Source of the DNA: an uncultured Lachnospiraceae bacterium
GTDB taxonomy: Bacteria; Bacillota; Clostridia; Lachnospirales; Lachnospiraceae
Assembly: GCA_947003375.1 (NCBI GenBank)
Contig: CAMQOJ010000250.1
Location: 1 to 6,519 of the forward strand
Direction: 5' to 3'
Length of the DNA stretch: 6,519 nt
Below, one piece after another: positions 1-6,519 of this stretch; positions within the stretch are counted from its first letter, which is position 1, and each line of letters begins with the position of its first letter. The translations under genes and the position numbers were made by a program. The notes under the pieces are model-generated. The model was not told the DNA's origin, ran no database searches, and saw only the letters and a program-made list of their open reading frames with translations.

Positions 1-66
1 CCTGCCTGCATCTTGACTATATTCCATGTATTTCTATCCAAAAAACATATCGTCGGCGAATTCCCC

Positions 67-1788
67 TTACAGCACAGCCTTCAGATCCTCCGTCAGCTGG
101 GCCAGCTTCGCCTGCGCATCCCCTAAGCTCGTTCCCTTCACGCCCATGTAGAACTTGATCTTGGGTTCCGTGCCGGAGGGACGGGCACAGCACCACGCGT
201 CGTCAGGCAGCTCGAAATACAGTACATTGGATTTGGGCAGGCCGGTCTTTCCCTCTTCCCCGGTGGCCATGTCCACGATCCTGTCCGTCTGGTAGTCCCT
301 GAATTTCAGCACCTGATGCCCGCCGAAGGACTTGGGCGGATTCTGGCGCAGCTTCTCCATAATCTCCGCGATCTGCCTGGAGCCGTCGATTCCCTTCAGG
401 GTGATAGTGTACTGGGACTCCTTGTAATAGCCGTACTTCTCGTAGGTATCCAGCATCATGTCCCACAGGGTCTTGCCATGCTTCTTGCAGTAGGCCGCCA
501 CCTCGCACAGGCACATCACCGCCACGATGGCATCCTTGTCCCTGGCGTGTGTCCCGGCCAGGCACCCGTAACTCTCCTCCAGGCCGAACACGTAGTTGTT
601 GCTGCCAGACTGCTCAAAGAGCTTGATCTGCTCCCCGATGAACTTGAAGCCCGTGAGCACCTCGATGCGCTTCACGCCGTAGGCGCTGGTGATAGGCCCC
701 GTCATGTTGGTGGTGACGATGGTGGTCACCAGAGCGGGGTTCTCTGGCATGGTCTTGGTGGCCGTCCGCTCCCGCAGGATGTATTCCGCAATCAGCATGC
801 CGGACATATTTCCGGTAAAGGAAACATACTCCCCGGTCTTGGAATCCTTGGCGTAGATGCCCAGGCGGTCCGCATCCGGGTCTGTGGCCAGGACGACATC
901 CGCGTCTTTCTCTTTCGCCAGCCGCAGGGCGTAGGTGAAGGCCTTGGGGTCCTCAGGATTGGGATATTCCAGCGTAGTGAAGTTGGGATCCGGGTTCTCC
1001 TGCTCCGGCACCACGTACACATGCTTGAAGCCCAGCTCCGACAGGATGCGCCTGGCGGGCACATTGCCCGTACCGCACAGGGGCGTGTATACGATCTTGA
1101 TATCGTCCGCCACCTCTTCGATAATCTCCGGGTGGATGATCTGCTTCTTCAGCTCCGCCATGTAGGCATCGTCAATCTCCTTGCCGATGACCTGGTACAG
1201 ACCCTTTTCCATAGCATCCGCCTTGTCCATGGTCTTCACGATATGATAGTCCTTGATGGCCTGGACTTCCTCGATGATCTGCTTGTCGAAGGGAGCGGTG
1301 ACCTGTGCGCCGTCCTCCCAGTACACCTTATAGCCGTTGTACTCCGGCGGGTTATGGCTGGCCGTCACCACGATGCCTGCCGTGCAGCCCAAGGTGCGCA
1401 GGGCGAAGGAAAGCTCCGGCGTAGGGCGAAGGGCATCGAACACATAAGCCTTGATGCCGTTTGCCGCCAGGCACAGCGCCGCCACGTCAGCGAATTCCGG
1501 CGACATCCGCCTGGAATCGTATGCGATGGCTACGCCCTTTTCCTGTGTCCCTTTCTTTAAGATGAAATTGGCCAGTCCCTGGGTGGCCTTGCGGACCGTA
1601 TAGATGTTCATGCGGTTGGTTCCGGCCCCGATTACGCCCCGGAGTCCCCCTGTACCGAATTCCAGCTCCTTATAGAACCGCTCCTCGATTTCCTTTTCAT
1701 CGTTACGGATGGCCAACAGCTCATCCTTAGTGTTTTGGTCGAAATAATCGTCCTCCAGCCAGAAATTGAACTCGTCCCTATAGCTCAT
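67..1788 (-). CDS. pgcA: Alpha-phosphoglucomutase / phospho-sugar mutase (PgcA type), complete
   Basis: A 573-residue cytoplasmic enzyme of the alpha-D-phosphohexomutase superfamily. The family interconverts glucose-6-phosphate and glucose-1-phosphate (some members use mannose phosphates) through a phosphoserine and a glucose-1,6-bisphosphate intermediate, supplying glucose-1-P for UDP-glucose and surface glycans. Visible hallmarks in order: N-terminal ELEFGTGGLRG (41-51); the catalytic loop TASHNPPEYNGYK (142-154) with phosphoserine S144; the Mg-binding loop DPDADR (303-308); the sugar-specificity loop GLEESYG (402-408); and the C-terminal phosphate-binding loop RPSGTEPK (536-543). All four active-site loops are intact and the length fits the Bacillus PgcA type. 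An in-frame ATG 11 codons upstream (1819-1821) exists, but only the ATG at 1786-1788 has a strong Shine-Dalgarno (AGGAG, 7-nt spacing), so I start there. It has its own probable promoter, 168 bp after the kinase stop. Glucose versus mannose preference cannot be settled from sequence, so the symbol is a best match. Confidence 0.93.
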   Translation of the reverse strand: MSYRDEFNFWLEDDYFDQNTKDELLAIRNDEKEIEERFYKELEFGTGGLRGVIGAGTNRMNIYTVRKATQGLANFILKKGTQEKGVAIAYDSRRMSPEFADVAALCLAANGIKAYVFDALRPTPELSFALRTLGCTAGIVVTASHNPPEYNGYKVYWEDGAQVTAPFDKQIIEEVQAIKDYHIVKTMDKADAMEKGLYQVIGKEIDDAYMAELKKQIIHPEIIEEVADDIKIVYTPLCGTGNVPARRILSELGFKHVYVVPEQENPDPNFTTLEYPNPEDPKAFTYALRLAKEKDADVVLATDPDADRLGIYAKDSKTGEYVSFTGNMSGMLIAEYILRERTATKTMPENPALVTTIVTTNMTGPITSAYGVKRIEVLTGFKFIGEQIKLFEQSGSNNYVFGLEESYGCLAGTHARDKDAIVAVMCLCEVAAYCKKHGKTLWDMMLDTYEKYGYYKESQYTITLKGIDGSRQIAEIMEKLRQNPPKSFGGHQVLKFRDYQTDRIVDMATGEEGKTGLPKSNVLYFELPDDAWCCARPSGTEPKIKFYMGVKGTSLGDAQAKLAQLTEDLKAVL

Positions 1789-1792
1789 TTTG

Positions 1793-1803
1793 CCTCTCCT
1801 CTC
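1793..1803 (-). promoter_or_regulatory. Ribosome binding site that sets the pgcA start
   Basis: Read on the minus strand this is GAGAGGAGAGG. The AGGAG core at 1800-1796 lies 7 nt before the ATG at 1788-1786. The in-frame upstream ATG at 1821-1819 is preceded by CCTGAAACC, which has no Shine-Dalgarno. This decides the start in favour of the shorter 573-residue product. Confidence 0.85.
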
Positions 1804-1826
1804 TTCTGCGCAGCTTTTCATGGTTT

Positions 1827-1859
1827 CAGGATGTCTGCATCCTGCGCCTCTGCAGACAT
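1827..1859 (-). promoter_or_regulatory. Two overlapping, mutually exclusive hairpins in the pgcA leader
   Basis: Two perfect inverted repeats share bases. Repeat A pairs ATGTCTGCA (1859-1851) with TGCAGACAT (1839-1831): 9 bp with an 11-nt loop. Repeat B pairs CAGGATG (1844-1838) with CATCCTG (1833-1827): 7 bp with a 4-nt loop. Bases 1831-1833 and 1838-1839 are needed by both stems, so only one can form in a given RNA. Both would sit near the 5' end of the leader, starting a few nucleotides after the transcription start implied by the promoter at 1873-1901. Neither stem is followed by a U tract, so this is not a standard intrinsic terminator, and neither covers the ribosome binding site. It may be an operator, an mRNA-stabilising stem or a switch; the repeats are seen, any role is inferred. 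Confidence 0.4.
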
Positions 1860-1865
1860 GGTATC

Positions 1866-1881
1866 TTTTACCATTTTACCA
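1866..1881 (-). repeat. Perfect tandem 8-bp repeat (TGGTAAAA x2) at the pgcA promoter
   Basis: Two head-to-tail copies of TGGTAAAA, at 1881-1874 and 1873-1866. The first copy carries the probable extended -10; the second overlaps the predicted transcription start. It may simply be an A/T-rich promoter coincidence, or a short repeat able to change copy number. Confidence 0.6.
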
Positions 1882-1901
1882 CATATATCCATATCATTCC
1901 A
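1873..1901 (-). promoter_or_regulatory. Probable extended -10 promoter for pgcA
   Basis: On the minus strand, TGGTAAAAT forms an extended -10 (TG at 1881-1880, TAAAAT at 1878-1873). Seventeen bases upstream lies TGGAAT (1901-1896), a weak -35 with about three of six consensus bases, as is common for extended -10 promoters. The -10 is part of a perfect tandem 8-bp repeat, TGGTAAAA twice (1881-1866), so a second -10-like TAAAAG lies 8 bp downstream. The implied start near 1866 gives a leader of roughly 78 nt. Confidence 0.55.
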
Positions 1902-1956
1902 TAGAAAGGAACGGATTTCTGCCCTTTTATGCTGCACCCGGCATTACTATTCCAAA

Positions 1957-4900
1957 TCACCCGCCCATCCAGCGTTCCATGCCGGCGGTCAGCTGCGCGA
2001 CGTCCAGGGGCTTGACCATGTGCTCGTTCATCCCCGCCTCCCTGCCTACCGCGATATCCTCCGCAAAGGCATTGGCGGACAGGGCGATGATGGGTATGGA
2101 CAGTGCATCTCTCCTAGGAAGCTTGCGGATGGCCCGGGTGGCCTCATAGCCGTTCATGACAGGCATCTGGATATCCATCAGTATCATGTCGAAGTACCCC
2201 TCCGGCATGGACTCGAAGCGTCCCAGTCCCTCCTTGCCGTCGGACGCGCACTCCACGGCGGCCCCGGTGGCCCCGATGATCTCCATGGCGATTTCCTGGT
2301 TGATGACATTGTCCTCCACCAGCAGGATTCTCTTGCCTGTGAACCGGGCATCCGCAGAGGCCTCCTCCGCCTTCTGTACCGCGTCCTCAGAAGCCGCGCC
2401 TGTCCCCCGCAGCTTAAGAAGCAATGTCACCGTCACCCTGGTCCCTTTCCCAAGGGCACTCTCCACCTTGATGAATCCGCCCATCATGCGCACGATGTTC
2501 TGGGCGATCGTCATTCCCAGCCCGGTTCCCTCAGTCTTGCTGATCCGGGAATCCTCCGCCCGGCTGAAAGGCTCGTATATATGGGGCAGGAAATCCTCTG
2601 CCATCCCGATGCCATTGTCCTCGAAGATGAATTCATAGAAACAGCATCCGTACTTCTTCATCTCCCGCTCTACCACCTGCAGGCCCAAAATCCCTCCTGC
2701 CGGGGTGAACTTGACGGAATTGCCTAAAATATTCATGAACACCTGGCTGATGCGCCCCTTATCCCCCATGACCTCCTCATGCCGCACCCGGACAGGGGAC
2801 ACCTCCAGCTTCAGCCCCTTCTCCGCTATCTGGGGCTGGATGGAGGAAGACAGAGCCTGTATCAGCCCGGAAATGGTGAACTCATCCGACACCAGATCCA
2901 CATTGCCGGATTCCAATTCGCTCATATCCAATATTTCATTTACCAGGAAAAGGAGACTATTGCCGGATGCGGTAATCTTGCCCAGGCAATCCCGGACCTT
3001 CTCCCTGTCCTCCACATTCTCTGACGCAATCTTCGCCATGCCCATGATGCCGTTCATGGGCGTACGGATGTCATGGCTCATCCGGGAGAGGAATTCACTC
3101 TTGGAGGCATTGGCATGGTTGGCCGCCTCACAGGCCGCCTGGATGGCACGCTGATCCCGCATCTCCTTGCGCTTGCTCTCCGTCACGTCCTGGGCCGCGT
3201 AGACGATTCCGCTGGCCTTTCCTTCCTCATCAGCCTGAGCCATCACCGCGGTGGCCCGTATCCAGCCGTAATCCTCCATATCGGTGTCTGTCTTCTCCGG
3301 CATCTTGCGGTAGGCAAAGGTCACGAAGGGCTGCTCCTTTTTCAGGACCTGGCGAAGGTTCCTGCTGCTCATGGTATAGAGGTAGTTCGCCCGATCCTCC
3401 GGATGGACGAAGGACTCCGCGTAAACGCGCAATGCCGTGTCATAGTCTGTCCGGTCTCCCAGGACGTTCTTCACGTTCTCCAGCTGGTTCATGCCCCGCA
3501 TCTGGTTCTGCTCCAAATCTCCGTAATAGGTGGCGAAGAACATGCTGCTCAGGCTCTCGATGATGCCTGCCTGCTCCTGCTCCAGCTTCTGGCGCTGCGC
3601 CTCCGCCAGCTTCTCCTTGGTGATGTCCCGGCCCAGGATATTCACAAGCACCTGTCCGTCCCTGCGGATGTAGGTCACATGCTGCTCCAGCCACTGCTCC
3701 TCGGGGCCTTTCAGGCGGTAGCTGCAGATTTCCTCCGAATAGTTCTCGGTCTTTTCCGCCTGGCTGCGCATATGCTCCGGACTCATGAACCTCCGGAAGC
3801 TGTCCTTGTCCTCCGGATTGACGGAACTTTCCAGCGCCCTCTGATAGAATTGGGTATATCTCCCCGTCCCGGCATTCTGTGGCTGAGCGCTCTCGTTGAG
3901 CCAGAAGCGCTCGCACCGATCCTCCCTCAGATGGACAGTGGTCATGACATGGAAGCGGGACTTGAGGATAGCCGCCATCTGCATATCCCTCTGGGAGAGA
4001 ATCTGCTCCTGCCGCACGCGCTTATCCACATCCTGCAGCGCCAGGACAGCGTAGTTCCTGGTGCCCTGGTTCCGACCGAAATAGGCGATTACGGCCACGT
4101 ATCGGTACTTATCCCCCACCTGCCACTGGCACAGCATATCCAGCTTCTGCATTCCGGTGTCCCTGGCCTGAATCAGCCCCTCCAGGGAAAACTTCTGTCG
4201 GAACTTTTCCCGGTTCTCGGGATGAATCTGCCCGACCAGCCGGGACTGCATGACCACGTCCCACATCAGCGTCTGGGTGGTCCATCCCTCCTGGCTGTAC
4301 CCGCCCTCCCGGACCAGGTTGACGTTACCGTCCTTCAAGTCGATGGTATATATCCCTAAGTTCTGCTCCCCCAGGGTGCGGGTAACCTCCTGAAGGCGCA
4401 CGCTGGTCTCGTCCAGCTCCAGGCTCTCCTTCAGCATATCCTGCACGTCCTTGATATAAATCAGAACTGTCTGGTTCCCGTCCATGTACCCGGAATCCGG
4501 TGTCACCTCCAGCAAGTTCCAGCGGTAGCCCTCCGGGGAACTGCGCCTATAGCTGCAGGTCAGATGCTTGCGCCCGGTGCCCAGGACGCTTTTGAGATAA
4601 TCCAGATGAGTGAAGCTTAAGAACCTGTCTATGTCGTCCGGATGGATGATGCCTTTCTTCTTAAACTGCTCCAGCCACTGGGTGAATGTGTCCTTCTTGC
4701 TGTCGAGGGCCCATTCCTCCGCCCCGGACTTCACCACCTCATAGCTGTTCTGGCCCAGATTCACCCGCAGTATCTTGCGGTAGACATAACTGAACTCATC
4801 CACATGGGGGGTCAGCGTGACGATGAAAGCCGGTACGGCGCCCTCCCACAGCATGCGCTTGGCCTCCATGTCCATGGTGCCCAGAACATTGTCGCTTAAG

Positions 4901-5118
4901 ATGGATCTGCTCTCCTTTTTGTCGCCAATGTCCAGAATCGGGCAGTTGGAGCATGAATTCGACCACATTGTGTCGCAGACCATCCCTTTCTCCACATTGG
5001 GGACCATCTTCCTGATACGTTCATTAAAATACAGAATTTCGTGATTATCCTCCCTTACCACATATATCCCTGTGGTCGGTATGGCATCTAAAATTTTTTC
5101 ATAGTCCCTGCTATCCAT
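1957..5118 (-). CDS. Soluble multi-PAS hybrid sensor histidine kinase with C-terminal receiver
   Basis: A 1053-residue protein with no signal peptide and no hydrophobic membrane segment, so a cytoplasmic sensor. An N-terminal PAS-like domain (about 7-105) carries a Cys cluster, C48, C56 and C59. Four further PAS-like modules follow (about 108-235, 240-370, 378-505 and 512-650). Each has an H/N-P-D/E motif (HPDD 159, HPEN 299, NPED 434, HPED 572) and ends in a D-V/I strand leading into a charged linker. The kinase core has an H box FLSRMSHDIRTP with phosphoacceptor H682, an N box NILGNSVKF (N796, N800), G1 DNGIGM (834-839), F box around 850, and G2 GTGLGM (864-869). The receiver (about 929-1050) has acidic E935/D936, phosphoacceptor D982, S1014 and K1036. 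All catalytic residues are present, so it should autophosphorylate and pass phosphate to its own receiver. It has no output domain, and no HPt protein or DNA-binding regulator lies nearby. Ligand and target are unknown. The ATG at 5118 has a ribosome binding site and its own promoter. Confidence 0.93.
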   Translation of the reverse strand: MDSRDYEKILDAIPTTGIYVVREDNHEILYFNERIRKMVPNVEKGMVCDTMWSNSCSNCPILDIGDKKESRSILSDNVLGTMDMEAKRMLWEGAVPAFIVTLTPHVDEFSYVYRKILRVNLGQNSYEVVKSGAEEWALDSKKDTFTQWLEQFKKKGIIHPDDIDRFLSFTHLDYLKSVLGTGRKHLTCSYRRSSPEGYRWNLLEVTPDSGYMDGNQTVLIYIKDVQDMLKESLELDETSVRLQEVTRTLGEQNLGIYTIDLKDGNVNLVREGGYSQEGWTTQTLMWDVVMQSRLVGQIHPENREKFRQKFSLEGLIQARDTGMQKLDMLCQWQVGDKYRYVAVIAYFGRNQGTRNYAVLALQDVDKRVRQEQILSQRDMQMAAILKSRFHVMTTVHLREDRCERFWLNESAQPQNAGTGRYTQFYQRALESSVNPEDKDSFRRFMSPEHMRSQAEKTENYSEEICSYRLKGPEEQWLEQHVTYIRRDGQVLVNILGRDITKEKLAEAQRQKLEQEQAGIIESLSSMFFATYYGDLEQNQMRGMNQLENVKNVLGDRTDYDTALRVYAESFVHPEDRANYLYTMSSRNLRQVLKKEQPFVTFAYRKMPEKTDTDMEDYGWIRATAVMAQADEEGKASGIVYAAQDVTESKRKEMRDQRAIQAACEAANHANASKSEFLSRMSHDIRTPMNGIMGMAKIASENVEDREKVRDCLGKITASGNSLLFLVNEILDMSELESGNVDLVSDEFTISGLIQALSSSIQPQIAEKGLKLEVSPVRVRHEEVMGDKGRISQVFMNILGNSVKFTPAGGILGLQVVEREMKKYGCCFYEFIFEDNGIGMAEDFLPHIYEPFSRAEDSRISKTEGTGLGMTIAQNIVRMMGGFIKVESALGKGTRVTVTLLLKLRGTGAASEDAVQKAEEASADARFTGKRILLVEDNVINQEIAMEIIGATGAAVECASDGKEGLGRFESMPEGYFDMILMDIQMPVMNGYEATRAIRKLPRRDALSIPIIALSANAFAEDIAVGREAGMNEHMVKPLDVAQLTAGMERWMGG

Positions 5119-5125
5119 GCATATA

Positions 5126-5131
5126 TCCCCT
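5126..5131 (-). promoter_or_regulatory. Ribosome binding site of the hybrid kinase
   Basis: On the minus strand AGGGGA lies 7 nt before the ATG at 5118-5116. It is an imperfect but well-spaced Shine-Dalgarno, and supports this start over any internal Met. Confidence 0.65.
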
Positions 5132-5160
5132 ATCCCAGTTCTGCGTCTTGCCTGAATCCT

Positions 5161-5189
5161 ATTTTAGCACGGAACCCTGTAAGAGTCAA
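5161..5189 (-). promoter_or_regulatory. Strong SigA-type promoter for the hybrid kinase
   Basis: On the minus strand TTGACT (5189-5184) is separated by exactly 17 bp from TAAAAT (5166-5161), and the -10 is preceded by TGC, giving an extended -10. Both hexamers match the vegetative consensus at five of six positions. The implied start near 5154 leaves a leader of about 35 nt before the kinase ATG. It means the kinase can be transcribed independently of the glycosyltransferase upstream. No obvious inverted-repeat operator overlaps it. Confidence 0.8.
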
Positions 5190-5216
5190 ATATTCCCTTG
5201 GCCTATTATTCGCGTA

Positions 5217-6519
5217 TCATTCGTTTGTCCCAGTAATTTTTAACGAATAATCGCTCCTGTCCAGAGAGAAATTGGGATTGTAATAGGGATCCCCCGTCTC
5301 CAGCTCTTTCTTCCACTTCTCCCGGAAACGCTCCGACTCCTGGGCGTAGCGCCTGGCCCGGTCACCGGTGTCGTCCGCGCCTCTGGAGGCGGACTCATAG
5401 TGGAACAGCTCCGCGAAAGGCGTGAATACGTTCAAAAGCCCCATACCCCGCAGCTTCAGGCAGAAGTCCACATCGTTCAGAGACACGGCAAAGCCCTCGT
5501 CCAGGCCGCCCGCCGCCAGATACAGCTCCCTTTTCACCATCAGGCAGGCCCCGGTCACCGCCGTCACGTCCTGGGCATAGCACAGCCGCCCCATGTATCC
5601 CAGGTTCTGGCGCTGCTGTCTGTAATGGGTATGCCCCGCGGTCCTGTGGGCCCCCAGCCCGATGACCACGCCGGCGTGCTGGATGGTGCCATTTGGATAA
5701 TAGAGCTTGGCCCCCACCGCGCCCACGTCGGCGCGCTGGGCATACATCAAAAGCTCCTCCATCCATCTGACCGTGATGACCTCCGTGTCGTTGTTCAGAA
5801 GCAGGATATAATCCCCCGTGGCGCATCTTGCGCCCAGATTGTTGATGGCGGAGTAGTTGAACGGCCCCCGGTAGGCCACGACCGCGATCCTGTCGTCCTG
5901 ACTCCTCTGAACTACAGCTCTGCCTGGCTCCCCGTCCTGGGCCCCCTCTGCGGTCTGCTCCCTGGCATCAAGGCGGTACTCACGCCCCAGCAGCTGGCTG
6001 TAATACCCGGCAATCTCCTCTGTGACGCTGTTGTTCTCAACGATTACAATCTCGTAGTTGTCATAGGTGGACTTCATCAATATGGAGGACACGCAGCGGC
6101 GCAGATCCTCCCCATGGTCCTTGTTGGCGATGACGATGGAAATCTTCGGCGTGCCCAATATCTGATAGCGGATTCGGAATATGGTCTCGAAAGCCCTGGT
6201 GCTCTCAATCTTGAAATCCGTAAAGCCGTGCTTCTTCAGATGCTCCGCCACCGCCCCCTTGGCCGCCTGGATGGCATAGGGCTTGGCCTCGATTCCCGAG
6301 GCCACGCTGCCCGAATGGCTCCTCCAGTAGTACAGGGGCCTGGGGACATGGACGATTTTCCCGGCATTGTCCGTCAGGCGCAGGATCATGTCGTGGTCCT
6401 GGCTGCCGTCGAACTTGGACCGGAACAGCTCCTCCCCGTCCAAAAGCTCCCTGGAGAAGACGCTGAAATGGCAGATATAGGTGTTGGCCCGCAGATTGTC
6501 CGGCGCATAGTCCCGCTTG
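5217..6519 (-). CDS. Two-domain family-2 glycosyltransferase, 5' end outside the window (partial)
   Basis: The open frame runs unbroken to the window edge, giving 433 visible C-terminal residues; the true start lies beyond 6519. The first about 125 residues are the end of one GT-A domain, with the acceptor-side motif GSQDHDMILRL followed by LYYWRSHSGSVA. A second GT-A domain starts near residue 125: PKISIVIANKDHGEDL (nucleotide-binding strand), PFNYSAINNLGA (219-230), a DXD-like metal site NNDTEV (242-247), the GACLMVKRE strand, and GLDEGFAVSLNDVDFCLKL with acidic residues typical of the catalytic base region. It ends with a YYNPNFS tail common in this group. Such tandem COG1216/GT2 proteins are cytoplasmic enzymes that add sugars from nucleotide donors to surface polysaccharide or rhamnan-like chains. 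Donor and acceptor cannot be read. A Gln/Glu/Gly/Arg-rich insert lies at about 178-208, between REYRLDA and IAVVAYRG. The 98-bp gap to the kinase shows no clear terminator. Confidence 0.9.
   Translation of the reverse strand, partial: KRDYAPDNLRANTYICHFSVFSRELLDGEELFRSKFDGSQDHDMILRLTDNAGKIVHVPRPLYYWRSHSGSVASGIEAKPYAIQAAKGAVAEHLKKHGFTDFKIESTRAFETIFRIRYQILGTPKISIVIANKDHGEDLRRCVSSILMKSTYDNYEIVIVENNSVTEEIAGYYSQLLGREYRLDAREQTAEGAQDGEPGRAVVQRSQDDRIAVVAYRGPFNYSAINNLGARCATGDYILLLNNDTEVITVRWMEELLMYAQRADVGAVGAKLYYPNGTIQHAGVVIGLGAHRTAGHTHYRQQRQNLGYMGRLCYAQDVTAVTGACLMVKRELYLAAGGLDEGFAVSLNDVDFCLKLRGMGLLNVFTPFAELFHYESASRGADDTGDRARRYAQESERFREKWKKELETGDPYYNPNFSLDRSDYSLKITGTNE

Noticed and set aside
13..41. 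TTGACT on the plus strand at 13-18 as a -35 box.
   Set aside because: At 16-18 bp spacing no acceptable -10 is present, and no plus-strand gene follows.
1..66. Possible terminator after pgcA: a T6 run on the minus strand at 45-40.
   Set aside because: The preceding bases can form only about a 3-bp stem, so it is not a convincing intrinsic terminator.
316..1560. A long plus-strand open frame of about 414 codons opposite the phosphoglucomutase.
   Set aside because: It is antisense to a gene with all its catalytic motifs intact; its translation is rich in Leu, His, Arg and Gly without any recognisable domain, as expected for the shadow of a G/C-rich coding strand.
1806..1813. 8-bp palindrome CTGCGCAG between the hairpins and the ribosome binding site.
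   Set aside because: Too short and without a loop to form a meaningful RNA hairpin, and a single such palindrome is expected by chance.
1819..1821. Upstream ATG for the phosphoglucomutase, adding 11 residues.
   Set aside because: It has no Shine-Dalgarno, and the extra residues come from the ribosome binding site region of the downstream ATG, which has a strong site and begins with family-like sequence.
3073..4359. A plus-strand open frame of about 428 codons opposite the hybrid kinase, and a 330-codon one at 1735-2727.
   Set aside because: Both are antisense shadows of the kinase; no domain or motif is visible in their translations, and the second also crosses the intergenic promoter region.
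6441..6443. TTG as an alternative start giving a 408-residue glycosyltransferase.
   Set aside because: The frame continues upstream to the window edge with conserved family sequence (for example APDNLRANTYICHFSVFSRE), so the gene is simply cut by the window boundary.

Overview
The window reads as a piece of a Firmicutes (Clostridia) chromosome, most likely a gut-type Lachnospiraceae. This is inferred from three things: the close match of the phosphosugar mutase to the Bacillus/Clostridia PgcA type, the style of the large soluble multi-PAS hybrid kinase, and consensus SigA-type promoters with purine-rich ribosome binding sites next to G/C-rich coding DNA. The genus cannot be fixed from the sequence alone. 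All three genes lie on the minus strand, so transcription runs from high to low coordinates. There is no RNA gene, CRISPR array, insertion sequence or phage signature.

Layout in the direction of transcription: (1) 6519-5217 is the 3' part of a two-domain family-2 glycosyltransferase gene whose start lies beyond the window. (2) 5216-5119 is a 98-bp gap with a near-perfect promoter (TTGACT, 17 bp, TGCTAAAAT) and a ribosome binding site. (3) 5118-1957 encodes a 1053-residue cytoplasmic hybrid histidine kinase: an N-terminal PAS domain with a Cys cluster, four more PAS-like modules at a regular spacing of about 138 residues, HisKA, HATPase and a C-terminal receiver. (4) 1956-1789 is a gap with a tandem 8-bp repeat at a probable extended -10 promoter, two overlapping and mutually exclusive hairpins, and a strong ribosome binding site. 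(5) 1788-67 is an alpha-phosphoglucomutase of the PgcA type. (6) 66-1 is a short downstream stretch without a convincing terminator.

Functionally, the mutase interconverts glucose-6-P and glucose-1-P, which feeds nucleotide-sugar synthesis, and the glycosyltransferase probably uses such sugars to build a surface polysaccharide. The kinase between them has its own promoter, no membrane segment and no output domain, and its partner regulator is not in the window, so a regulatory link to the two sugar genes is only a hypothesis. I found no wholly new system. The points most worth a second look are the kinase's tandem PAS sensor array with its Cys motif, and the alternative hairpins in the mutase leader.
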